Source: Sphingobacteriaceae bacterium
Lineage (GTDB): Bacteria; Bacteroidota; Bacteroidia; B-17B0; Aurantibacillaceae
Reading direction: 5' to 3'
Assembly (NCBI GenBank): GCA_023251695.1
Contig: JAHEYE010000051.1
Coordinates: forward strand, 1-17,327
DNA: 17,327 bases
Below, in pieces: positions 6,433 to 14,192 of this stretch; within the stretch, counting starts at the first letter, position 1, and each line of letters begins with the position of its first letter. The notes under the pieces were generated by a model that saw only the letters and a list, made by a program, of their open reading frames with translations, ran no database searches and was not told where the DNA came from. A program made the position numbers and the translations under genes.

Positions 6433-7948
6433 AATTTCTCTGCGCGAATATTCTACTGATGTATTTTTCTGATGGCAAAAGTGAATTCTGTATTCTTCTT
6501 GCATAATTAATGCTATCCATCACTTCTTTATTTTTCTCGTGGAGCTCAGAATAAGCATTGTCCATCGATTGCTTTTGCAATTCAATAATACCCTTTTGTT
6601 TTTGGGTTAACCGGAAGCGGTTAAAAATAAATCCAGAGAATACAAGAACCAACAAAAGTCCGCTATACAAAACAAAACGCTGGGTTTTTTCCTGTTGAAG
6701 CTGTGCTTCCTGCGCCGCTAACTCGGCTGATTTTACTTTTTGTTCTTCGTTTCGTTTTATACTATCTTGTGTCGCCTTTTTTTCATAAGCAAACTGGAAT
6801 TGTTTTTTTATTGTCGCCTTTCTTGTTTTCTCGCTGTAAATGCTATCATTCATTTTATTCTCCAGTTCAAACATTTCAAAAGCTTCCTTGAATTTGTGTT
6901 GCTTAGAGTATATTTCTTTCAAAATATCTGCTGCGGCGCTTATATTATAAGGGAAACCTAACTCCTGCCCTATTTTCAAACTTCTTTCTGCATGTTTTTC
7001 AGCATCACTTAGTTTTCCTTGCCTAAATAAAATCTTCGCAATACGACGGTCGGAACGCGTGATCCCATCCATATCTTTTAATTCTTCTCTTATAACCAGA
7101 CTTTTGAAAAAATTCGCCAAGGCTTCATTTAATTTATTTTGTCTTTCCTGAACGGCTCCAATATTGAGAAGTGTTAACGCAATGCCAAATTTATCGTTGT
7201 GCGATTCTGATAATTTAAGGCTTCTGTCATAATATTTTAATGCGGCCTCAAATTTCCCTTGTCTCTCGAGTATGGTGCCAATATTGTTTACCGAATTGGC
7301 AATACCTTCTTCGTCTTTTATTTCTTCCCTTAATTTCAAGTCTTGAGAATAAAATTCCAAAGCTTTTTGCAGGTCACCCTGATCATCGTACATATAGCCG
7401 ATATTGTTTAGAGAAACTCCCATTCCCTTCTTGTCCTTTATTTGTTCGCTTATTTTAAAACTTCTGTGAAAATATTCCAACGCATTGGTCACATCTCCAT
7501 AAGAATCATAAATATATCCGAGGCCATTCAATGAAAGTGCCATTCCGTGTTTATTATTGAGTTCTTTATTTATTTTCAGACTACGTTCAAGATATTCGAA
7601 AGTAATTTGCAGTTTGCCATGTTGATAATATATATAACTAACATTGCTTAGCATGTTGGCCAGTTCTTTTTTATAGAAAGACCTTAGCTTCACTTCATAA
7701 GGATTTTCAGATACGATATTCTTTTCAGCTAACTTGATACTCCTCTCCCATATGACCATGGCGCTGTCAGGAAACTCGGTATAAAGTATTTCCCCTATTA
7801 AATTAGATAATTTAACAATGCTTGTTTCGTGCTTTGCATTTTTTAACTCCAGATTCAAACGCTCAATCTCATTGTCCTGTGAAAATAGATTAGTGGATAG
7901 GAAAAGAAATCCAATGCTATAAAACAAATATTTTATAAAACCCTTCAT
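6422..7948 (-). CDS. TPR transmembrane sensor-like protein lacking a SpoIIE phosphatase domain (paralogue 2)
   Basis: The product is 508 aa. Residues 1-24 (ending NLFSQ) are a signal peptide. About seven TPR units of 40 residues span residues 95-365, with the typical pattern LNNIGYMYDDQGDLQKALEF. A Lys/Glu/Gln-rich helical stretch (380-423) precedes one transmembrane segment (about 426-443, LYSGLLLVLVFSGFIF). A cytoplasmic coiled coil (445-475) and the tail EKNKEVMDSINYARRIQNSL, then LPSEKYIS, end ten residues later. In many Bacteroidota proteins this architecture and linker continue into a SpoIIE/PP2C-type serine phosphatase domain; here the stop codon comes first. The TPR region would be periplasmic and the tail cytoplasmic. 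The start overlaps the upstream paralogue by 4 bp (ATGA), so translation is probably coupled. The 3' end overlaps aspS by 11 bp. The function is inferred only as signalling or scaffolding. Confidence 0.85.
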   Translation of the reverse strand: MKGFIKYLFYSIGFLFLSTNLFSQDNEIERLNLELKNAKHETSIVKLSNLIGEILYTEFPDSAMVIWERSIKLAEKNIVSENPYEVKLRSFYKKELANMLSNVSYIYYQHGKLQITFEYLERSLKINKELNNKHGMALSLNGLGYIYDSYGDVTNALEYFHRSFKISEQIKDKKGMGVSLNNIGYMYDDQGDLQKALEFYSQDLKLREEIKDEEGIANSVNNIGTILERQGKFEAALKYYDRSLKLSESHNDKFGIALTLLNIGAVQERQNKLNEALANFFKSLVIREELKDMDGITRSDRRIAKILFRQGKLSDAEKHAERSLKIGQELGFPYNISAAADILKEIYSKQHKFKEAFEMFELENKMNDSIYSEKTRKATIKKQFQFAYEKKATQDSIKRNEEQKVKSAELAAQEAQLQQEKTQRFVLYSGLLLVLVFSGFIFNRFRLTQKQKGIIELQKQSMDNAYSELHEKNKEVMDSINYARRIQNSLLPSEKYISRIFAQRNSKI

Positions 7949-9432
7949 CTCCGTTCGAGTTTTTTTGAAATGTATTTTTCAGTGGGTAACAAAGAACTCT
8001 GAATCCGTCTAGCATAATTGATACTGTCCATCACCTCTTTGTTTTTTTCATGAAGGCTGGTGAAAGCTAAATCCACTTTTTCTTTTTGCCTTTCAATAAT
8101 GGCTTTTTGTTTCCTGGCTACACTTAAACGGTTAAATACAAACCCGGCGAAAACAATAATCAGGCCAAGCCCACCGTATAACGCATACCGCTGTGTTTTC
8201 TCCTGTTTTACCTGTGCTTGCTTTGCCTCTATTTCAGCTAATTTTATTTTTTGTAACTCGATATGTTTGATGCTGTCCGCGGCTGCTTGTTTTTCATATT
8301 TATATTGAAACTGTTTTTTTATGGCGGCTTTGGCTGTTTCCAGATTATTGATGCTATCGCGCATTTCTACCTCTACCTTAAACATTGCAAATGCTTCTTT
8401 ATACTTGTTTTGTTTCCGGTAAATTAATTTAAGAATATACGCTGCACTGCTAATATTATCCGGAAAACCAAGGGCAACCGCAATCGAGTAACTTTTTGCC
8501 GCATAGTTAAGCGCCTCATTCATATACCCTTGTTTAAACTTAACATTTGCTATATTTAAATATGTGAGAGAAAGATCGGATTGCTTATGCAACTCTTCCT
8601 GAATCTCTACAGCCTGCAGAAAATATTTTACCGCTGCTTCCGGATCTTTATTTTTAAAATGAAGCATTCCGATATTATTAAGTACAGATGCAACGCCATT
8701 TTCATCCTTGTTGGTTTTATATACTTCCAGGCTTCTATTGTAAAAATCCAATGTTTTTTGCATGTTGTTCAATTCATCATAAGCACTGCCAATATTAATT
8801 AAGGCTGCGCCTATTCCTTCCACATCATTAATTTCTTCGCATATTTTCAGGCTTTTTGTATAATACTCTATGGCCCTTTCTATTTCATTTTGATTCTTAT
8901 ATATCAATCCCAGATTATTCAATACAGTTGATTCAACAAGTTTATTGTCTAGCTTATTGTTTATGTTCAGGCTTTTGTGATAATATTCTAATGCTCTGGG
9001 AATATCACCAAGCTGATCATATATGAAAGCAAGATTATTTAAAGAGCCGGCCACTCCAACCTGGTCATTTATTTTTTCGTTTATCATTAATGCCTTTTTA
9101 TAATATATGAGCGCTTTACTTATATCGCCATTGTTATTGGCGAGTACACCCATATTATTAATGGCGCAGGCTTTGTATTTAAGATAAATGTCTAAAAGTT
9201 TTTTTGGCGGATTTGAATTGCAGGCTGACTCAGCTGTTTTTAAAAGCCGTTCGTTGTAAGCAGGCCAAACCTCATCACTTTCGGTTTCAACAAGAATATT
9301 TAAAATACGGCAGCGGCTTGTATCGTGTTTTGCGCTTTTAAGAGCCAGCTTTAAAGAATCGTTATTAGATTGGCTGAATAAGCCTGAGCCAATAAAAATA
9401 AAAATAAATATCTGTTTAAAACGGCTGGACAA
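7945..9432 (-). CDS. TPR transmembrane sensor-like protein lacking a SpoIIE phosphatase domain (paralogue 1)
   Basis: The product is 495 aa if it starts at the TTG at 9432-9430. The frame is open back to a stop at 9481, has no ATG, and the next internal Met is near residue 94, inside the TPRs. The TTG start gives a sensible signal peptide (SSRFKQIFIFIFIGSGLFSQ). About seven 40-residue TPR units span residues 85-355 (for example LNNLAFIYDQLGDIPRALEY). A charged helix (365-415), one transmembrane segment (417-434, LYGGLGLIIVFAGFVF) and a coiled coil (436-465) follow. The tail HEKNKEVMDSINYARRIQ is identical to paralogue 2. The protein then ends LLPTEKYISKKLERR with no phosphatase domain. It overlaps the next gene by ATGA, pointing to coupled expression and possibly a hetero-complex. 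The TTG start is an inference; an upstream frameshift is the alternative. Confidence 0.82.
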   Translation of the reverse strand: MSSRFKQIFIFIFIGSGLFSQSNNDSLKLALKSAKHDTSRCRILNILVETESDEVWPAYNERLLKTAESACNSNPPKKLLDIYLKYKACAINNMGVLANNNGDISKALIYYKKALMINEKINDQVGVAGSLNNLAFIYDQLGDIPRALEYYHKSLNINNKLDNKLVESTVLNNLGLIYKNQNEIERAIEYYTKSLKICEEINDVEGIGAALINIGSAYDELNNMQKTLDFYNRSLEVYKTNKDENGVASVLNNIGMLHFKNKDPEAAVKYFLQAVEIQEELHKQSDLSLTYLNIANVKFKQGYMNEALNYAAKSYSIAVALGFPDNISSAAYILKLIYRKQNKYKEAFAMFKVEVEMRDSINNLETAKAAIKKQFQYKYEKQAAADSIKHIELQKIKLAEIEAKQAQVKQEKTQRYALYGGLGLIIVFAGFVFNRLSVARKQKAIIERQKEKVDLAFTSLHEKNKEVMDSINYARRIQSSLLPTEKYISKKLERR

Positions 9433-9505
9433 AAGAAAACGGGTTTGTTTCCTTGTGAAGATAGAAAAAAAAATGGTTTTTTAATAAAAGGTATTGGATT
9501 TAGAT

Positions 9506-10177
9506 TTAGTCGAGGAATCGTACATTCCCATAATAAAATTGTTCAGGCTCACTTATTTTTTTAAGCTCATTTGGTTGTCCCACTTTTTTTATTCTCACTT
9601 CTAATGTCGAGTTCTCTTTAATCATTGGAAGTTTTGCGATCAACGATCCGACATAAATGTCTGAATATATTTTTAAAGAAACGACATTAAATGCCTCAAG
9701 GGGTAATACTAATTCGAAGTTACCTTTTCTGTCTCCTTTAATCGTTTTGATCAAAACAGAATCCTTGTAAATTTCAATAGTTGGATACTTAACAGGTTTA
9801 CCGGTTTCATTATCCCTTACCCTACCATTTACAATATAGGTCCTCAATGAATGCTTGGGTGATGACGAGCTTGAAAAGTTAAGATTCTGAGCGGAGATTT
9901 TTTGAATAAAGAACGATTTAATATTTAAAACCAAAACAATAAGTAACTTCCATTTTGGGATTTTACCGGTAATTAAACCAAGTCGCGATTTCTCTATTTT
10001 TAAACAAGTTAATCCTTTATACCTTGAAACTTGTTGCAATACTTCAAAATCTGTTTTTTTTGTTAAATCACTTACACTTTTTTCACAACTGCCACAATAA
10101 AATTTTCCATTCAATTTTGGCATTGAATTCAAATCAATTGGACATTGATATTCAAGATTCCCTCTGTTTACCAACAT
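9506..10177 (-). CDS. membrane protein with N-terminal four-cysteine motif and carboxypeptidase-like regulatory domain
   Basis: The product is 223 aa. The N-terminus (residues 9-60) has Cys12, Cys28, Cys31 and Cys58 in the pattern C-x15-C-x2-C-x26-C, with the text GKFYCGSCEKSVSDLTKKTD. Similar segments (roughly 'G.FC..C.K.V.DFT..TD.E', then a late Cys) recur at the N-terminus of many Bacteroidota membrane proteins. I read it as a probable small zinc-binding module but know no established function. A hydrophobic segment (about residues 75-92, WKLLIVLVLNIKSFFI) would span the inner membrane with the cysteines in the cytoplasm. The external part (114-198) is a carboxypeptidase regulatory-like beta domain (VNGRVRDNETGKPVKYPTIE, then DRKGNFELVLPL). 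It follows the M1 peptidase gene by 18 nt and precedes the TPR genes by 73 nt, all on the same strand. It might be a surface or envelope sensor partner; this is inference. Confidence 0.75.
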   Translation of the reverse strand: MLVNRGNLEYQCPIDLNSMPKLNGKFYCGSCEKSVSDLTKKTDFEVLQQVSRYKGLTCLKIEKSRLGLITGKIPKWKLLIVLVLNIKSFFIQKISAQNLNFSSSSSPKHSLRTYIVNGRVRDNETGKPVKYPTIEIYKDSVLIKTIKGDRKGNFELVLPLEAFNVVSLKIYSDIYVGSLIAKLPMIKENSTLEVRIKKVGQPNELKKISEPEQFYYGNVRFLD

Positions 10178-10189
10178 TTAACAAATGTT
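10173..10189. repeat. short perfect inverted repeat over a start codon
   Basis: AACATTT, AAC, AAATGTT: a 7-bp perfect stem with a 3-nt loop. It covers the start codon of the 9506-10177 gene (10177-10175, minus strand) and lies in the 18-nt gap after the M1 peptidase gene. It could fold in RNA and mask the start codon, but it is AU-rich and weak. Confidence 0.35.
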
Positions 10190-10195
10190 TAAAAT

Positions 10196-12190
10196 TTACT
10201 CCTTCACAATCTTTATGGTCTTCATCAACACACCATTCTCATCTTTTATAACAACAGAATAAACTCCTGAGGCATGTGAGCTGATGTCGATTTTATTACT
10301 TTGGCGGACTTCGCCTTTGTAAATTAATTTTCCACTAACATCAAAAATTTCAATTCCACCTTTTAATTCCTTTGTTGAGTTTATTTCAAACACACCACTG
10401 TTTGGGTTTGGCGTAATTTTAATTTCGGGGTGCGCAGAATAATATTCCTGCAAACCAATTGTTGGGTCTTGTACAGGTCCGGTCACTTTATTAATTACCC
10501 ATTGATTAGGATCAACCGTTACACTTGTTACGGTTCCCAATAAATTTATTTCATAATTTTCCTGCGTATTCGAATGCATTAACCGAATGGTTGTATCTGG
10601 TAAACTTGTACGCGAAACTTTATACTCCATTGGTGTAATAAATAAAGGAACTGAAGTTGGTGTTGAAGTGCTTTGTATAGATTGCAAATAAAACTTCCCG
10701 GGAGCTGTATTCCATTTCACATCAAAAGTAGGATAACCTTCTCCGTAATACCATTGATTAAAAAACTGAGTAAAATTCATGCTCGTAAATGTTTGCGCGT
10801 AATTTTTAAAATCAACAACAGAAGCCGTACTGTTTTTGTAAGTGTTTTGAAAACCTCTTAGCATCGGGAACCAAACAGAATCGTTATTAACTTCAAATTG
10901 CAGTGTGCGGATAATAGCCCCGCCTTTATTGTAAGTTAACCGGCTGCTGAAAATTTTAGTAGCGTCCATAGTATCTGCGCCGCTTACAAACACCATGCCG
11001 CCGGGCTGGCTCATTACGTTTGTATGATCTGAATTTAAGTTGGTCATAAAATTTGCAGGATCTAAATATTCCGCCGTCAGATGTTCGGTATACACCGCAA
11101 ATCCTTCATTAATCCAGATGTCGCCCCAGCTTTTACAAGTAACATTATCGCCCCACCATTGGTGACCTAATTCATGTGCATCAACATAGTAATCTAAAAA
11201 ACCAATGGTGGTCATGGTTTGGTGCTCCATGCCCCCGCCCAATGGCGTAGTACAATGTCCGTATTTCTCTTTGTAAAAAGGATACATGCCGTACAATTTA
11301 CACTGCAGTTCCATTTGCGGCACAATTTTATTTAAAGTGCTTAACTGTGTAGCAAAAAACGGACTCGTTAAAGCATTATCGTAAATATAATTTTGAATAA
11401 GAATAGAGTCTCCACCTAAATAAAGTGGTTTGGCATATAAATTATACTCTTTGTATTTTGCGATGGCCACCGAAATTAAATAATAAGCAATTGGTTTTTT
11501 TGATTTCCACTCGTAACGTTTTTTATTTCCAACAACAACAACATTTTTTAATAAGCCATTCGAGCCAACTTTATTTGTAGAATCGGTTGTGATGAAAACC
11601 CAACTTGAATCAATTTTATCGGTTAAAATTTGCTTACATGGCCACCAGTGGTAAGCGGCTAAGCTTTCACTCAAACTCCATGTACAAGTACCTCCCCATC
11701 CAAAAATACTTGCGTTGCTATATCCGCTTCCGATCGCAGAACCGCCAACCGGTGGGGTGCCTTGATAATAAATAGTTACATCAACTGTTTGTCCGTTAAT
11801 TAAAGTACCCGGCGTTTTAAACTTTACTATACTATCTTTTCGTACGGCTGTACATAATATGCCATTTACACGCACTGAATCAATGGTAAGCACCTGGGCT
11901 AAAACACAAGCAAAAGTATCTAAACTTGCTGCCGTAACTGTGGCAACAGTTCTTACCCCGCCACTAATAAATTTTGTATTGCGCTCGCAATTCAGCATTA
12001 AATGTACAAACTTTATATCGTAAGCTTTTTCGTGAGAGATCCATGCGCTTGGAGCTTGAATACGTTTGTTTATGGCCATGCTCTTTTGATATGCAGCGAT
12101 TTTACCTTTTGAACAAGCGTGAGTATGTTCGGTTTGACTGAACAAAACCCCGAAGCTAAATAAAGCGGTTAGCAATAATAGTTTTTTCAT
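10196..12190 (-). CDS. secreted M1-family metallopeptidase with T9SS C-terminal sorting domain
   Basis: The product is 664 aa. Residues 1-19 (ending LFSQ) are a signal peptide. The zinc site is complete: His339, Glu340 and His343 in HELGHQWWGD, and Glu362 in WINEGFAVYTE, 19 residues after the second histidine as the M1 family requires. The substrate-positioning motif reads GGGMEHQT (residues 318-325) where classic aminopeptidases have GAMEN. Tyr420 (LTYNKGG) matches the catalytic tyrosine. Residues 585-664 form a type A T9SS sorting domain: ITPNPNSGVFEINS, then IEIFDVSGKLIYKG, GVYSVVI and a Lys-rich end. The enzyme is therefore expected to be secreted or anchored on the cell surface and to remove N-terminal residues from peptides. 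Its own promoter lies upstream, divergent from hemE. It could be the first gene of a four-gene minus-strand unit. Confidence 0.94.
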   Translation of the reverse strand: MKKLLLLTALFSFGVLFSQTEHTHACSKGKIAAYQKSMAINKRIQAPSAWISHEKAYDIKFVHLMLNCERNTKFISGGVRTVATVTAASLDTFACVLAQVLTIDSVRVNGILCTAVRKDSIVKFKTPGTLINGQTVDVTIYYQGTPPVGGSAIGSGYSNASIFGWGGTCTWSLSESLAAYHWWPCKQILTDKIDSSWVFITTDSTNKVGSNGLLKNVVVVGNKKRYEWKSKKPIAYYLISVAIAKYKEYNLYAKPLYLGGDSILIQNYIYDNALTSPFFATQLSTLNKIVPQMELQCKLYGMYPFYKEKYGHCTTPLGGGMEHQTMTTIGFLDYYVDAHELGHQWWGDNVTCKSWGDIWINEGFAVYTEHLTAEYLDPANFMTNLNSDHTNVMSQPGGMVFVSGADTMDATKIFSSRLTYNKGGAIIRTLQFEVNNDSVWFPMLRGFQNTYKNSTASVVDFKNYAQTFTSMNFTQFFNQWYYGEGYPTFDVKWNTAPGKFYLQSIQSTSTPTSVPLFITPMEYKVSRTSLPDTTIRLMHSNTQENYEINLLGTVTSVTVDPNQWVINKVTGPVQDPTIGLQEYYSAHPEIKITPNPNSGVFEINSTKELKGGIEIFDVSGKLIYKGEVRQSNKIDISSHASGVYSVVIKDENGVLMKTIKIVKE

Positions 12191-12210
12191 TTTTTTTATT
12201 TAAAGAATAC

Positions 12211-12241
12211 TAAAGATAGCTTTTAAGGGCCAAAGTACAAA
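12211..12241 (-). promoter_or_regulatory. Bacteroidota-type promoter for the M1 peptidase gene
   Basis: On the minus strand, TTTG (12241-12238) is followed by exactly 19 nt and TATCTTTA (12218-12211), a one-mismatch match to TTTG-N19-TAnnTTTG. The box ends 20 nt before the ATG at 12190. Confidence 0.58.
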
Positions 12242-12266
12242 TACCACCGGTACAATAAATATCACC

Positions 12267-12298
12267 TTTCATCAGAATAGAATTTTATTGTAGATTTG
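12267..12298 (+). promoter_or_regulatory. Bacteroidota-type promoter for hemE
   Basis: TTTC (12267-12270), a 20-nt spacer and TAGATTTG (12291-12298) form a -33/-7 pair with an exact -7 box. The box ends 9 nt before the ATG at 12308. The in-frame TTG at 12296 lies inside this box, so it cannot be the start codon of this transcript. Confidence 0.58.
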
Positions 12299-12307
12299 CA
12301 ACGAATT

Positions 12308-13330
12308 ATGCTAAAAAACGATTTAGTACTCAGGGCCGCAAGGGGTGAAAAAACGGAAAGGATTCCGGTTTGGTTGATGCGTCAGGCAGGAAGAATTTTA
12401 CCGGAGTACCGCGCAACACGTAGTCGTGCTAAAAATTTTATTGAGTTTGTAAAAAATCCGGAATTGGCTTGTGAGGTAACGATACAGCCGGTTGATATTT
12501 TGGGCGTAGATGCCGCGATTATTTTTTCAGATATTTTAGTTATTCCTGAGGCAATGGGACTTCCCTATCAAATGCTAGAAGCCAAAGGTCCGTGGTTTGA
12601 AAATACAATTAAAAATAAGATAGATATTGATACGCTACGCATTGCTAATGAAAATGATTTGCGTTATGTAATGGATGCGATTAAACTCACCAAACAAAAT
12701 TTAAATAACCGCGTACCGCTTATTGGTTTTGCAGGCGCGCCCTGGACTATTTTTGCTTACATGATTGAAGGCAGTGGTAGTAAAACTTTCAGCAAGGCCA
12801 AACAATTTTTGTATACCGAACCTCAGCTCTCGCATTTACTACTCGAAAAAATTACAGAGAGTACGATTAATTATTTAAAAGGTCAGGTAAAAAGCGGTGC
12901 CGATATGATTCAACTATTTGATTCGTGGGCAGGCGTTTTAGCTCCCGATCAATTTTACGAATTCTCGTTAAAATACATGTCAAGAATTTGTGATGCTATT
13001 CAACCACTTGTTCCTGTAACAGTTTTTGCCAAAGATGCGCATTATGCGATTGAAGAAATTTCGAAAATAAAATGTAACACCATTGGATTGGATTGGACCA
13101 TTGATCCATCCACCGCACGCAAACTCTCTAACGGTAAGGTATTACAAGGTAATGCCGATCCATGTTTACTTTATGCTGATGAAAAGGTTATCCTGACGGA
13201 AACCAAAAAAATGCTGGCTGCTTTCGGTCCGCTAAATTACATTGCTAATTTGGGGCACGGTTTGTACCCCGATATTGATAAAGAAAAGGTAAAGTTTTTT
13301 GTAGAGTGTATTAAGAGCTACAAGTTCTAG
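12308..13330 (+). CDS. hemE: uroporphyrinogen decarboxylase
   Basis: The product is 340 aa, the normal family length. It decarboxylates the four acetate side chains of uroporphyrinogen III to give coproporphyrinogen III in heme synthesis (cytoplasm). The N-terminal signature RIPVWLMRQAGRILPEYR carries Arg25 and Arg29, which bind the substrate carboxylates. Asp75 in IIFSDIL is the essential catalytic aspartate. The second family signature reads GFAGAPWTIFAYMIEG. The C-terminus has the expected GNADPCLL and NLGHGLYPDI segments. The start at 12308 gives MLKNDLVLRAA; an upstream TTG frame extension is inside the promoter. No other heme gene is in the window. The gene is divergent from the M1 peptidase gene and ends on a CTAG that also supplies the stop codon of the convergent lipoprotein gene. 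Confidence 0.97.
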   Translation: MLKNDLVLRAARGEKTERIPVWLMRQAGRILPEYRATRSRAKNFIEFVKNPELACEVTIQPVDILGVDAAIIFSDILVIPEAMGLPYQMLEAKGPWFENTIKNKIDIDTLRIANENDLRYVMDAIKLTKQNLNNRVPLIGFAGAPWTIFAYMIEGSGSKTFSKAKQFLYTEPQLSHLLLEKITESTINYLKGQVKSGADMIQLFDSWAGVLAPDQFYEFSLKYMSRICDAIQPLVPVTVFAKDAHYAIEEISKIKCNTIGLDWTIDPSTARKLSNGKVLQGNADPCLLYADEKVILTETKKMLAAFGPLNYIANLGHGLYPDIDKEKVKFFVECIKSYKF

Positions 13331-14169
13331 AAAGTTTCAACTATTTTTTTGCGGAGTGCAATTGTTTTTTCAGAAATTTCCTTAATGGTTTCCATGTCGT
13401 AAGTTTTTTTACTCGCCGCTGCGTCGAAAGTTACTTTCAAATCATTTAATCCGTCAGTAACATATTTTGCATCAGCGCTTACATTTGAAGCTTCAACCAT
13501 ATTAATTAAATGTTTTAAAGATTCGTCTTGTTTTAAAATGGTTTTAATGATATTCTCCGGCGATTCGATTTTTTTTGCAATCTCAACCGAAACATACATG
13601 CCTTCGATCCACGAGCCGCATAAAATCAATGCGGATGTTCCGGGCCTGTCGTTTTGTTTTAAAAATTCATCTGCTTTACGGAAAGATTGTGCAATAATCT
13701 CCAAAGTGGAGTCGCGGTTTTCTTTATAAGCTTCCATCCTATCCATCATGTGTTGGTCGAATGCCGTGCTTACACCAAGGTTTTTTGATAAGATGTTTAC
13801 ACACTTTAAAAACAACATGCTTTCCTGGGTCTGGTCAAAAGCGCCAGCAACACTTAAGTCGGCCCCATAAGCTCCCAAATTCAATGCGCGTGAATTTTCT
13901 AATGAGTATTTCGAGGCAACATCAGGATTATTGAGATAGCTTGGATCGTATTCGATTTTTGATTCTCCGATTAACTTCACAATCTCGGCACGGGCCGGGA
14001 TGGAATTAAAAACATTCTGCGCGCTAATCTGTTTATTATCGATCAGATTTGAACTGCCCGTAGTGGAATCTTCTCCGTTATCATCCGGTTTTTCACCTTT
14101 ACAAAAGCTGAAAACCATTACCGTTGAAACAGTAATAAATAAATAAAAAAGTGATTTAATGCATTTCAT
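13327..14169 (-). CDS. lipoprotein of unknown function, mainly helical
   Basis: The product is 280 aa. Residues 1-22 are a signal peptide ending FSF before Cys23. This makes it a probable lipoprotein, although the lipobox is less typical than LxxC forms. A Lys-Gly-Glu-Lys-Pro-Asp-Asp tether and a Ser/Thr/Asp-rich spacer (to about residue 45) follow; acidic or charged residues right after the lipid-bearing Cys are common in Bacteroidota surface lipoproteins. The rest (55-280) is almost all helix-forming, with ARAEIVKLIGESKIEYDPSY, SRALNLGAYGADLSVAGAFD, and a C-terminal KEISEKTIALRKKIVETF. No family is recognised with confidence. It starts 23 nt after the MORN-repeat gene and is probably co-transcribed with it, although a weak -7-like TATATTTA lies 6 nt upstream of the ATG (14183-14176). 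Its stop overlaps that of hemE by 4 bp. Confidence 0.78.
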   Translation of the reverse strand: MKCIKSLFYLFITVSTVMVFSFCKGEKPDDNGEDSTTGSSNLIDNKQISAQNVFNSIPARAEIVKLIGESKIEYDPSYLNNPDVASKYSLENSRALNLGAYGADLSVAGAFDQTQESMLFLKCVNILSKNLGVSTAFDQHMMDRMEAYKENRDSTLEIIAQSFRKADEFLKQNDRPGTSALILCGSWIEGMYVSVEIAKKIESPENIIKTILKQDESLKHLINMVEASNVSADAKYVTDGLNDLKVTFDAAASKKTYDMETIKEISEKTIALRKKIVETF

Positions 14170-14192
14170 ATGAGGTAAATATACTAATTATT

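Noticed and set aside
6300..6504. Remnant of a SpoIIE phosphatase domain downstream of the second TPR gene
   Set aside because: The sequence after its stop codon is the intact aspS 3' end on the other strand; the minus-strand frames there show no phosphatase motifs.
12296..12307. TTG start for hemE adding four residues
   Set aside because: The TTG is part of the -7 box TAGATTTG, and the ATG at 12308 gives the usual N-terminus.
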